NCBI RefSeq assembly: GCF_900000175.1
Contig: NZ_CWGJ01000010.1
Location: 1-64,000, forward strand
Source of the DNA: Estrella lausannensis
GTDB lineage: Bacteria; Chlamydiota; Chlamydiia; Chlamydiales; Criblamydiaceae
Reading direction: 5' to 3'
Length of the DNA stretch: 64,000 nt
Shown here piece after piece: positions 49,779 through 57,630 of the stretch (its first letter is position 1; each line of letters begins with the position of its first letter). The position numbers and the translations under genes were made by a program. The notes beneath the pieces were generated by a model. The model was not told the DNA's origin and did no database searches. It saw nothing but the letters and a program-made list of their open reading frames with translations.

Positions 49779-51259
49779 AGAAGACCTTTTTTCTCACCTC
49801 AGCATTTTTCTTCAGCATGATAGCTGCTGTTTTTGCAGGTGAGTTTACCGCCAGCGTCAGCACAAGTGATGTGCGCCTCCATGAGAGTTTTTCTTTGATC
49901 CTGACTCTCAAAGACACTTCTGCAAATGACACACCGTCTCTCTCTGCTCTTAAACAGCACTTTTCGATCAGCTCTCCGCAAAAAGGAACCACCACCACGA
50001 TCATCAACGGGAAGGCCTCATCCAATGTTACCTGGAAGTTTTCCTTAACCCCCAAATCGGAAGGTGCCCTGCAGATCCCGGCCTTTACGGTAGACACCCC
50101 TGACGGTCCTCTTTCGACGCAGCCGATTACCATCAACGTGTCAAAAGGGGCGTCGCCAAAGTCTCTTGAGGAGAGCCTCGGATTGAATGTCATCAACGAA
50201 GTCAGTCACGCCTCTCCCTATAAAAATGAGCCCTTTGTCTATAAAGTGATACTGACTTCGAAGCTGCCGCTCTACAATATTCAATCCTACTCCTTGCAAG
50301 TCGACGATGCGATGGTGGAGCTTGTAGAGAAACCTAAACTGCTGGAGAAGATTATCGGCGGGGTGGCGCTAAATGTCGTGGAGTATAACTACCTGATCAC
50401 ACCCCTGAAATCCGGGTCTCTCACGATTCCGCCTATGGTGATACAGGGGGCAATCCCGCAAAAAAGAAAGGCGCGTTCCGCATCCTATTTTGACGATGAG
50501 CTCGATCCCTTTGCCCTGATGCAAGGCTTGGATCGACTTAGCCCCTTCACGATGACCTCTGACGAAATTAAGCTGGAGATTCAGCCTCCTGTCAATGGAA
50601 TGTCGCCCTGGCTGCCCGCAAAAGCGCTCACCCTTCAAGAGCTGTGGCCGAAAGATCAGCAACTACGGGTCGCCGAACCCTTTTCTAGGGGGCTGGTGAT
50701 TGAAGCTGATGGCCTCAAAGCGAGTCAACTCCCCAACCTTGCGGAGCTGCAAAACCTCAGCACCTCTTTTAAAGTTTATGCCGATAAACCTGAAGAGCAA
50801 GAAAAAGTGTCCAGGGGAGGGATCCACAGCTCCCGTAAAGAGCAATACACTCTGATTCCGCAGCAGGCCGGAACCTGGACTTTACCCGAGATTTCTATCG
50901 AATGGTGGGACAGTGTTAAGAAGGAGAAGAGAACTTCGAAAATTCCAGCGCGTGAGGTGACCATTTTGCCGGGTGCCTCCCAACCACAAGAAGTTGCGCC
51001 TCCGCCATCAGCGCCTGTTTCTAATGAAGCAGCGCCCGCTTCCTCTGAATCAACGCTTTGGCTCTATGGCACGATTGCAGCCCTGTCTTTTTTACTTGCC
51101 GCAGCCTTGCTTTGGATAATCATCCTGCAACGGAAAATCCACAGCCTAACCGATGGTGTCACTCCTAAGCCCGCCGCCCGAAGTGCGACGAAAATGCCTC
51201 TAGATTCTGCTAAGAAAAAGGAGAAAAAAGAAAAGTTGCCTGACCTTAATCCCACGTAG
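49772..51259 (+). CDS. batD: BatD-type oxygen-tolerance protein
   Basis: The protein has 495 residues. Signal peptide (FFLTSAFFFSMIAAVFAGEF), several Ig-like periplasmic domains (VSTSDVRLHESFSLILTLKDTS; NEPFVYKVILTSKLPLYNI), one C-terminal helix (LYGTIAALSFLLAAALLWIIILQ near 431-453) and a basic tail. It closes the operon; a short A/T region and a repeat element follow. Confidence 0.92.
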   Translation: MVKKTFFLTSAFFFSMIAAVFAGEFTASVSTSDVRLHESFSLILTLKDTSANDTPSLSALKQHFSISSPQKGTTTTIINGKASSNVTWKFSLTPKSEGALQIPAFTVDTPDGPLSTQPITINVSKGASPKSLEESLGLNVINEVSHASPYKNEPFVYKVILTSKLPLYNIQSYSLQVDDAMVELVEKPKLLEKIIGGVALNVVEYNYLITPLKSGSLTIPPMVIQGAIPQKRKARSASYFDDELDPFALMQGLDRLSPFTMTSDEIKLEIQPPVNGMSPWLPAKALTLQELWPKDQQLRVAEPFSRGLVIEADGLKASQLPNLAELQNLSTSFKVYADKPEEQEKVSRGGIHSSRKEQYTLIPQQAGTWTLPEISIEWWDSVKKEKRTSKIPAREVTILPGASQPQEVAPPPSAPVSNEAAPASSESTLWLYGTIAALSFLLAAALLWIIILQRKIHSLTDGVTPKPAARSATKMPLDSAKKKEKKEKLPDLNPT

Positions 51260-51317
51260 GTTTTGGGGATTAACCCTCATGTGCCTTTTCTTATCTTAAT
51301 ACAGGGTGGCAACTAGA

Positions 51318-51363
51318 TAGCCAAATGTCTCAAAATTCAAAATTTTGAGACATTTGTATAGCA
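51318..51363. repeat. Short inverted-repeat element, copy 12
   Basis: CAAATGTCTCAAAATT (51322-51337) and AATTTTGAGACATTTG (51341-51356) are perfect inverse complements around CAA. The outer CCGAAAG/CTTTCGG bases are replaced by CCAAAT/ATTTG. It lies between the convergent batD and histone genes and could be a bidirectional terminator. Confidence 0.8.
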
Positions 51364-51389
51364 CAACTGTAGGTGGTGCGTTTTTTTCT

Positions 51390-51917
51390 CTAGCGCGCGG
51401 ATTTGCTTTTGACCCCGGCTTTCGTTCCTTTTTTCGCAACCGGTGCGCGCTTTTTTGCGCCTTGCGTCGCTACTTTCTTTTTCGCGGGGAGGGAGCGCTT
51501 AGCGGAACCTTTTGCTACAGCTGCCTTTTTAGCAACAGGAGCGCGCTGCTTGGCGCTCTTTGGCGCAGCTTTTTTAGGCGCTTTCGCTCTCGCTGCGGGG
51601 CTGCTCTTTTTGGCAGCTTGACGCGAAGGGGCTGTACGGGAAGCGGCCGATGACGATCCTTTTTTTACAGCTTTTGAACGCGTAGTCGAAGCGGCTTTGG
51701 CTGTGGGTTTGTGGGCCTGTCCACGCTTAGGGGCTGCTTTGGCTTTTACAGGTGGCTTTGAAGCGGCTCCGGCACGCTTTGCTTTCGCAGCTCCGGCAGC
51801 AGTTGTTTGCTTAGCGGATTTTACTCCCGCTTTCTTCTTTACGCTGGCAACCACAGTGGTTGACTTTCCCTGACTCTTGGTACTCTTAGCGCTTGTTTTT
51901 TTCTTTTTTTCTGGCAT
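51390..51917 (-). CDS. hctB: Chlamydial histone H1-like protein Hc2
   Basis: The protein has 175 residues made almost only of Lys, Ala, Ser, Arg, Pro and Thr, with repeated pentamer-like motifs (KKAAPKSAKQRAPVAKKAAV; KKRAPVAKKGTKAG). This is the make-up of Hc2, which condenses the chromosome in elementary bodies late in development. GAAGGAAGGACGTT precedes the ATG. Length varies strongly between species through repeat number. It is the best lineage marker of the window. Confidence 0.9.
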   Translation of the reverse strand: MPEKKKKTSAKSTKSQGKSTTVVASVKKKAGVKSAKQTTAAGAAKAKRAGAASKPPVKAKAAPKRGQAHKPTAKAASTTRSKAVKKGSSSAASRTAPSRQAAKKSSPAARAKAPKKAAPKSAKQRAPVAKKAAVAKGSAKRSLPAKKKVATQGAKKRAPVAKKGTKAGVKSKSAR

Positions 51918-52191
51918 AACGTCCTTCCTTCAAATTTAGTATCACTCAATTCTCTTTATAGTAATAAAATTATATTTTGAAACGATTTTCTTTTTCATGT
52001 GGGCAGGCTGCATTAGATATTGTACTTTGGTGAGGCTTGTGAATATGTTCAGACATTGCTGTAAGCGGTGTTTTGCCATCGACCGCACAATTTGACGCAA
52101 AACAAAAAAAAGCATCGTTTGGAGGACGCAGAATCTCTTTTTATGGCACACCCGATCCTTTCCCATGAAGAAGAACACCCTCTTCTTCCAA

Positions 52192-52225
52192 ATAACGAAA
52201 GCGTCTCAAGAGAGCCTTTCGTTAT
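52192..52225. repeat. Divergent inverted repeat, possible member of the element family
   Basis: ATAACGAAAG (52192-52201) and CTTTCGTTAT (52216-52225) form a perfect 10-bp stem. The following GTCTCAAGAGAG echoes the family's GTGTCTCAAA. It lies 24 bp after the nuclease stop at 52249 and may act as terminator. The rest of 51918-52248 has no supported gene. Confidence 0.55.
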
Positions 52226-52248
52226 AAATCGCATCAAGGATGCGGAGA

Positions 52249-53634
52249 CTAAATCTCGACAGTTTCGTTGAGTTCGGGCAAGAGGGGCTTTAAACCATAT
52301 TTTTTCTCGATCTGGTCTGCGAGTGTTTCTCTTTGAAGATTTTCACCGTGGGTGAGAACAACTTTTGGCTTCATTTGTCCCAGCGAGCTAAACCACTTCA
52401 ATAGATCGCTTTGACCGGCATGGGCGGAAAATCCGTTCAAAGTGTGAATCTGAGCACGAACAGGGATGGTTTCTCCATGAATTTTTACTTGCGTTGCCCC
52501 ATCGACGAGCTGCCGGCCAAGTGACCCAGAACCTTGGTACCCTACGATGAGAACTTGCGTTTCCTGATGCGGCAAGTTGAACTTCAGATGATGCTGAATA
52601 CGGCCGGCATTGCACATTCCCGCTCCCGCCAAAATAACGCAGGGCCCTTCGATGGAGTTAAGTTGCTTGGACTCTTCCATCGAGACGCAAAATTGAAACC
52701 AATTGCGGTCTAGGGGCAGCAGTCCCTGGCGCTTCCAGTCGGTGGCCTCCTCATCGAAGAGGTCGGGATGTTCAGCAAAAACTTTTCCTGCTCGGATCGC
52801 CATCGGGCTGTCGACAAAGACCGGGAAGTGGCGCACCTTCTTTTGGACGAAAAGGATCGCCAGGTGGTAGAGAATCTGCTGAGTGCGACCGATCGCAAAA
52901 GCGGGGATGAGAATCTTTCCCTTGCTCTCAACCGCTTTAAGAATGATCTCTTCAAATTCCTTTATCGTCTCGTTGTAGGGACGGTGGTCTCTGTTTCCAT
53001 AGGTTGACTCCATGAAAACAAGGTCAGCGTGCGGTAGCTGCTCGAACGGACGGAGTATGGGTTGATCGATGGGGCCTAAATCGCCGGAAAAGACGACCAC
53101 ATGGGTTTTTCCCTTTTCGTGGACGGTCAGCTCAATGCTGGTGGATCCCAGCATATGACCCGCTTCAAAAAAGCGCGCGGTGATGCCATCGGCGACTGGA
53201 ATATGTTGGTGCAGCTCAACTGTTTGACACTGAGAGCGGAATGAGAGAGTGTCATTGGGTGTATAGAGAGGTTCAACATGTCTCTCGGGGTGGTAGCGAT
53301 TTTTACGGGCGGCATCCTGTTCCTGAATTTTGGCGGAATCCTTAAGAACAATTTCAGCGAGGTCAATGGTAGCATCGGTGGCGTAAATGGTGTTTTTAAA
53401 ACCGTTTTTAAGGAGTAGGGGGATTCTTCCTGTATGGTCAAGGTGAGCATGGGTGAGCAGCAGGGCATCTAAGATTTTGGGATCGGTCCCTTCAGGCAGC
53501 CTGTTTTTCTCTTCCGTGTTTCTGCCTCCCTGAAACATTCCCGCATCAACCATCACTTTGGCATTTGCCGTCTCGATCAGGTAGGACGAACCGGTCACTT
53601 CACCGCCTGCGGCGCCGACAATCTTAATTTTCAT
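52249..53634 (-). CDS. Metallo-beta-lactamase/beta-CASP RNA-processing nuclease
   Basis: The protein has 461 residues. Metal motif HAHLDHTGR at 62-70, later EAGHMLGSTSIEL, VVFSGDLGP, and MESTYGNRDH. The beta-CASP part has LIPAFAIGRTQQILYHL, and the end has VLTHGENLQRETLADQI and HTLNGFSAHAGQSDLLKW. The order matches CPSF73-like/YsH1-type exo- or endoribonucleases of bacteria. Its start overlaps the upstream LOG gene by 11 bp, so the two are co-translated. Confidence 0.92.
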   Translation of the reverse strand: MKIKIVGAAGGEVTGSSYLIETANAKVMVDAGMFQGGRNTEEKNRLPEGTDPKILDALLLTHAHLDHTGRIPLLLKNGFKNTIYATDATIDLAEIVLKDSAKIQEQDAARKNRYHPERHVEPLYTPNDTLSFRSQCQTVELHQHIPVADGITARFFEAGHMLGSTSIELTVHEKGKTHVVVFSGDLGPIDQPILRPFEQLPHADLVFMESTYGNRDHRPYNETIKEFEEIILKAVESKGKILIPAFAIGRTQQILYHLAILFVQKKVRHFPVFVDSPMAIRAGKVFAEHPDLFDEEATDWKRQGLLPLDRNWFQFCVSMEESKQLNSIEGPCVILAGAGMCNAGRIQHHLKFNLPHQETQVLIVGYQGSGSLGRQLVDGATQVKIHGETIPVRAQIHTLNGFSAHAGQSDLLKWFSSLGQMKPKVVLTHGENLQRETLADQIEKKYGLKPLLPELNETVEI

Positions 53635-54370
53635 GATTTGATCTCTTTGTATGGGGACTTTGCTCTTTAAGCCAGTTCTTGTGGTCTTTTTGCAAAAGGG
53701 CGATCGCCTCTTCCGGAGTGTGGACGCAATAAGGAATGTCAGTGTCTTCGGGATTGGTCAGTTTCCATTGTAGAAATTGGGTGCGGCTCCAATCTAGTAG
53801 GCCGTCCCACATTTTTCCCAAAAAGATTAGGGGAGTGTCCTTCCTGATATGGCCGACTTGGATGAGCTGCCAAACCATCATCGCTTCCAGTGTAGTTCCA
53901 ACACCTCCGGGGACAATGACAAAGGCGTCAGAAGCGATTGCGAAATGGTGCAGCCTGGAAAAAAATGTTTCATGCTGATGGCCGGTCTCTACAAAAGGAT
54001 TGACGGTTTGCTCAAAGGGCAGATCGACACGGATTCCAATCGATTGAGATCCTTTTGAATGTCCACCTTCTGTCGCTCCTTCATTAGCAGCTTGCATAAG
54101 TCCCGGCCCGCCTCCCGTCACGATGTCACAATCCATCTCGGCGAGGCTTTTAGCCAGCTGTTTAACTTGCGCGTAAGCAAAACTCTCCGGTTGTGCTCTT
54201 GCAGAGCCAAATATGGTTACGCGGTAGCGCTCGCGCCGGCTGGGGCGCAGGCGAGTTAAGTTGTTGACAGTTTTCCATAAGTTAAAGATTGAGTTGATGA
54301 CGATCTCTTTGACAGCCTCTTCATCGGACAGTTTAACGATGTTTGCCGTTGTATTGGATTCTTCCGCCAT
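53624..54370 (-). CDS. LOG-family (TIGR00730) nucleotide phosphoribohydrolase-like protein
   Basis: The protein has 248 residues. TVFGSARAQPES-type opening (RVTIFGSARA), GGGPGLMQAANEGA, and PGGVGTTLEAMMVWQLIQ are the three LOG motifs including PGGxGTxxE. The family cleaves ribose 5-phosphate from nucleotides (cytokinin activation in plants and nucleotide turnover in bacteria). AAGGTTCCAATC precedes the ATG. Confidence 0.93.
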   Translation of the reverse strand: MAEESNTTANIVKLSDEEAVKEIVINSIFNLWKTVNNLTRLRPSRRERYRVTIFGSARAQPESFAYAQVKQLAKSLAEMDCDIVTGGGPGLMQAANEGATEGGHSKGSQSIGIRVDLPFEQTVNPFVETGHQHETFFSRLHHFAIASDAFVIVPGGVGTTLEAMMVWQLIQVGHIRKDTPLIFLGKMWDGLLDWSRTQFLQWKLTNPEDTDIPYCVHTPEEAIALLQKDHKNWLKEQSPHTKRSNHEN

Positions 54371-54859
54371 GATTGGAACCTTTTCTTGTTATTGGTTAAC
54401 ATCACCGCAATCAGTACTCTTTACGATTCTTTATGGTTTATGTGCAAGGATCAGACAAGAATTTTCAACCCTATCCGTTTTTCAGGGATCTAGTAGGTGA
54501 TGATTTAGCGAGCAGCGATGAAGTTATCTTCGATAGGAATACCAAGAGCTGACTGCGGCAATCGATATTCGAAGCGTCCGCACGTGAGAAATCAGGAATG
54601 TTAAGAGACTCCTTTCCCCCTTAGAACCATCGATTCCGCGGGTAAACTTAAGTGTATCCGATGTAGGACAGGTAAAGAGGTGCCAAAGGATAGTTAAAAT
54701 CGCGCTAGCTTTTGGGAGCGCTGCGGAGATTTGCGTGGAAAGGGCATTGATCTTCCGATCAGTTGTTCATCTTATAATACCTACGGGTAATATCCTTTTA
54801 GGCATCGAAAGCGCCTGGCACTGCAACTTTTCAATAGCTCAATTACTTCCCAGATCTAT
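54371..54859. other. ~490-bp gap with no recognised gene
   Basis: All six frames are broken by stops. I find no tRNA-like cloverleaf, no copy of the element family and no coding remnant that I can name. It may be promoter DNA for the LOG/nuclease pair and decayed sequence. Confidence 0.4.
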
Positions 54860-54892
54860 AAAAAAAAAGCCCTGTCCCCGCAAGGACAAGGC
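54860..54892 (-). terminator. Terminator of the cysteine-rich protein gene
   Basis: GCCTTGTCC/GGACAGGGC stem (54869-54877 and 54884-54892, one mismatch) followed on the minus strand by nine T. Confidence 0.85.
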
Positions 54893-54921
54893 TTCAACGA
54901 CTATTTCATAGAAATGCCATT

Positions 54922-55485
54922 TTATCTGCTTGCGCACATGCCGTTAGAGCAGCCTCCGTTGCTGTCGGAAGTGGCACTTCCGCAGACTTTGGCTGCACAA
55001 TCAGCAGGCGGACAATCTAGACATGTTTTCTTCATGTAAGTGCAAGGCACGTAGCAGCATTTTTGTTCACACACAACTTTGTTCCTGCATTTTTCCACTG
55101 GAACGGTGTAGTACTCAGGTACATATTGGCAGTAGGTTTGAGTGTAATATTCCGGCACCATTCTGCAGCATCTTTTTTCTGTATATTTGGGCACGTAGCG
55201 GCAGCAGCGCTTGTATTCGCAGTAAGGCTCCTTAACGCATCGTTTCACTGTGTAGTAGCGAGGTTTAAAAGTAGTGACTGGACAATAACACACACAGGGC
55301 CCCGATCTGTATTCGCAATTGGGATCGACCTCCCCAGGGTCGTAGTAACCGTTGCTGCCGGCACTCACTTCATTGATGTTTCTCATCGGTTGCGTGTTAC
55401 CATTGTTTGCGTTAGCAGCCGACGCTGCGTTATGTGACAATACACCGAGGACTAGGGCTACAATAAATGCGAATCCTTTACTCAT
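54922..55485 (-). CDS. Secreted cysteine-rich protein with YVPEYYT-type repeats
   Basis: The protein has 187 residues from ATG 55485 (AAGGGGGTCAAT upstream). Signal peptide of ~23 residues (ending ASAANA). The mature part has about 25 cysteines, many as CC or CxC pairs (CVCYCPVTTF, YKRCCRYVPKY, EKRCCRMVPEY), with a repeated block xxYVPEYYTxxxxCxx. Chlamydiae use disulfide-linked cysteine-rich outer-membrane proteins in place of a thick peptidoglycan, so an envelope role is likely. It is not OmcA or OmcB by length or motif. Confidence 0.82.
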   Translation of the reverse strand: MSKGFAFIVALVLGVLSHNAASAANANNGNTQPMRNINEVSAGSNGYYDPGEVDPNCEYRSGPCVCYCPVTTFKPRYYTVKRCVKEPYCEYKRCCRYVPKYTEKRCCRMVPEYYTQTYCQYVPEYYTVPVEKCRNKVVCEQKCCYVPCTYMKKTCLDCPPADCAAKVCGSATSDSNGGCSNGMCASR

Positions 55486-55676
55486 ATTGACCCCCTTCTG
55501 ATTGTTGAACACTCCGTTCTTTCCTGTGAAAGTTGGTGAGTTCCTTCTCAATTTCCGGTATATAAACAATTTTATTTCATTTCAAGAAATTTAATGGTGG
55601 TTGTGTTTTAGTTATTAGTGTTTTTGTTTGAAAGTTTAAAATTGTGGTTTACTAACTATCTCACTTGAAAAGGTAT

Positions 55677-55865
55677 TTAAAAGCCTTGTTTCTCGGCTCT
55701 CGATTTGACGAACTCTTTTGTGTAAATCTTTTGAGCAACGGGTCGAATTTCGCCGATCACGGAATACGCTCTTTTTGAATTGGGAGAAGTTGGAACGAGC
55801 TGGAGGGCTCTAGTATCGACCGTATTGTCAATGTGGCTACAAGCCCATTGAACGCAGCTGCTCGA
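55677..55865 (-). pseudogene. Possible gene remnant downstream of the DUF202 gene
   Basis: A 62-codon frame without start codon reads HIDNTVDTRALQLVPTSPNS and RAYSVIGEIRPVAQKIYTKE and ends at TAA 55677-55679. The residue use looks protein-like but no family is recognised. Neighbouring frames carry other protein-like pieces (DGQDALSMIEQLRSMG), suggesting a frame-broken remnant. The remainder of 55486-55891 shows nothing. Confidence 0.3.
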
Positions 55866-55891
55866 TCATTGACAAGGCGTCCTGGCCGTCG

Positions 55892-56317
55892 CTACTCAGA
55901 AGCTAAGACGTGACTGTTTAGATAGATAATTAGGAAAATTCCGATCAGAAAGACTGAAAGTGTAATCATGATATCCAGCAGGATGGAGGCTTGGAATGTA
56001 TTGGTCTCGATTTGCTTCTCAACTTTTTTGTATTTGACAAAGGCGAGCAGGCATATCAGCACACCGAGAGCTACAAGACATATCCCGAAAGCGGAGGAGT
56101 GTCTTTGAAGTGAGTGGGAGGCGTCTCGGAGGATTGGCGAGTTGGAGTTTCCAAGCAACAGACCCATCTGATTGATAAACAGGCCGAATTTTTCGACGAC
56201 AAAGCCAAACGCCATGATACCAATACTTGTCCTGATCCACGCAAGAAAGGTTCTTTCATTCGCCATATGATCTCTGGCGTGGGAGCTCTTGACCGACCGA
56301 TCTTCTTCACTGCTCAT
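55892..56317 (-). CDS. DUF202 (YidH-type) membrane protein
   Basis: The protein has 141 residues from the ATG at 56317 (AAGGATTGCAA upstream). HMANERTFLAWIRTSIGIMAFGFVVEKFGLF is the family signature, with three membrane segments in all. Relatives occur in the inner membrane, with unknown function. Confidence 0.9.
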   Translation of the reverse strand: MSSEEDRSVKSSHARDHMANERTFLAWIRTSIGIMAFGFVVEKFGLFINQMGLLLGNSNSPILRDASHSLQRHSSAFGICLVALGVLICLLAFVKYKKVEKQIETNTFQASILLDIMITLSVFLIGIFLIIYLNSHVLASE

Positions 56318-56344
56318 TTGCAATCCTTATCTCTTTGCCAAGAC

Positions 56345-56371
56345 CAAAATTGGGGGACACTTTCGGCTATA
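56345..56371. repeat. Single end of the inverted-repeat element, copy 13
   Basis: CAAAATTGGGGGACACTTTCGGCTATA resembles the right end of the family with a few changes. No partner end identified. Confidence 0.5.
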
Positions 56372-56542
56372 ACTTACACCGATGTTTTTATAAATAAACA
56401 GATAGTGTTTTTTTGATAAGAGGATATCACCTGAATAGCCCGGATGGGCTTCAAAAGGATCATGAAAGGATGACTAGCTTGTTGCCGGAGGTGTAATAAC
56501 TAGGAACGTTATTACACCGCTTGGTGAGTAATCAAATTTACT

Positions 56543-57145
56543 CTACATCCCACCGGGTGGGTTGTACGTGCCATGCCAGCCTACAGCTACTTTTCCTTCA
56601 TAGGTAAAGTAGTTGTCTCCTCTAGGTATGGTGACTTCGGTGCCGCTATAGAGCACCGAGATGTTTTGCTCTGCCAGATGCTTTAACCAGCCGGCGGGGA
56701 GTACCCTGGGCTCTTCGCCCATATCCCAAGGAGCGGATAGTTCGACGGACTCGAGTCTAACACTTGCGTCACCCGCTTCCGGCGAAATAGGAGTCGGTTC
56801 ACGTTGCTGCGGGGATCTTAAATTGCCTTCAGACACCTGCACGGCGAAACGGATGTTTTCAGATGATTTTGCGAACAGCTCTCTTACCGACCTCGAAAAG
56901 ATGGCTAAGCACAAAGTGAAAATCACGAGCGCAACGCCTAAACAGCCTCGTTCGAAACGCTCCAATGCTGAGAAAGGACGTTCTCTTTTTTCAATGATAC
57001 GATACTGACGCCCTTGGTAGTTGGAATCTATCTGGCGGCCCTTCTCATCGACAAGCCTGTCTTTACTGTTGAATTTTGCTGCAGAAACCCACCCTTTACC
57101 CGGTGTTATCTCGCTAGAGTCGTTGATTATTTTTATGACTGGCAT
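56543..57145 (-). CDS. Small membrane-anchored protein sharing its N-terminal module with the archaemetzincin
   Basis: The protein has 200 residues; AGAGGTCAAT precedes the ATG. Residues ~45-105 read QYRIIEKRERPFSALERF, a membrane helix (CLGVALVIFTLCLAIFS), then RSVRELFAKSSENIRFAV. The archaemetzincin at 19963-21141 has the same order of signature: NYQIFNKKERFCPLLKR, helix, KKMRTLFFKGKETIRSAV. The C-terminal half has no recognised domain (GAPWDMGEEPRVLPAGWLKHL region). It is probably a lineage-specific anchored or translocated protein. Confidence 0.6.
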   Translation of the reverse strand: MPVIKIINDSSEITPGKGWVSAAKFNSKDRLVDEKGRQIDSNYQGRQYRIIEKRERPFSALERFERGCLGVALVIFTLCLAIFSRSVRELFAKSSENIRFAVQVSEGNLRSPQQREPTPISPEAGDASVRLESVELSAPWDMGEEPRVLPAGWLKHLAEQNISVLYSGTEVTIPRGDNYFTYEGKVAVGWHGTYNPPGGM

Positions 57146-57238
57146 TATTGACCTCTAATTAAATGATAAGCGCAGAAAATCTATCATACAAAACTAGTTG
57201 CGTCAATCTATTAAAACGACAGTTTTCAGCTATCTTCA

Positions 57239-57475
57239 GATCTCCAATCCGCAATTTGCGTTGTTGACTTAGCGCAGGCCGAGGTAGGAAACATTAAAAT
57301 TCTGCAAGCGCCTTGGAATGAAGATTTCTTTAAAGAGTTGAACAATTTCCCCGAAGGCACGCATAACGATATTGAGTATTCCTTATCAAAGAAAGGTGCG
57401 CTCAAACTCCCTGAGTCCATAAAGGAGATTGTTTCGAACATAAATGATTGGGTGAATGGCAATATCCTCTGGTAG
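57239..57475 (+). pseudogene. C-terminal remnant of a phage terminase large subunit
   Basis: A frame of 78 codons without a start ends at TAG 57473-57475. PWNEDFFKELNNFPEGTHN followed by DIEYSLSKKGA is the typical end of the terminase nuclease domain, where relatives read PWNexFxxELExFPxGxHDDxVDAxS. The catalytic HDD is changed to HND. Nothing else of the prophage is left. It marks a former phage insertion next to the helicase genes. Confidence 0.75.
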
Positions 57476-57630
57476 TGTAACACTTCGTCTGTAAATTCAA
57501 CCCTGCTATGTCCTTCGTAAAGTCGAATTGCAGAAAAAATGTTACATTACCGCTACAAGGGACTGGCTGAGGTATTGCCACGAGAGTTCTCAAATTCGGA
57601 TTAAAAAATCTTTGCACTTAAAAAATGCGC

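Noticed and set aside
51345-51653. Plus-strand frame opposite the histone gene
   Set aside because: Shadow of the Lys/Ala-rich repeats of hctB.
52068-52271. 67-codon plus-strand frame
   Set aside because: It overlaps the nuclease 3' end, includes the hairpin at 52192-52225 and has no ribosome-binding site at the ATG.
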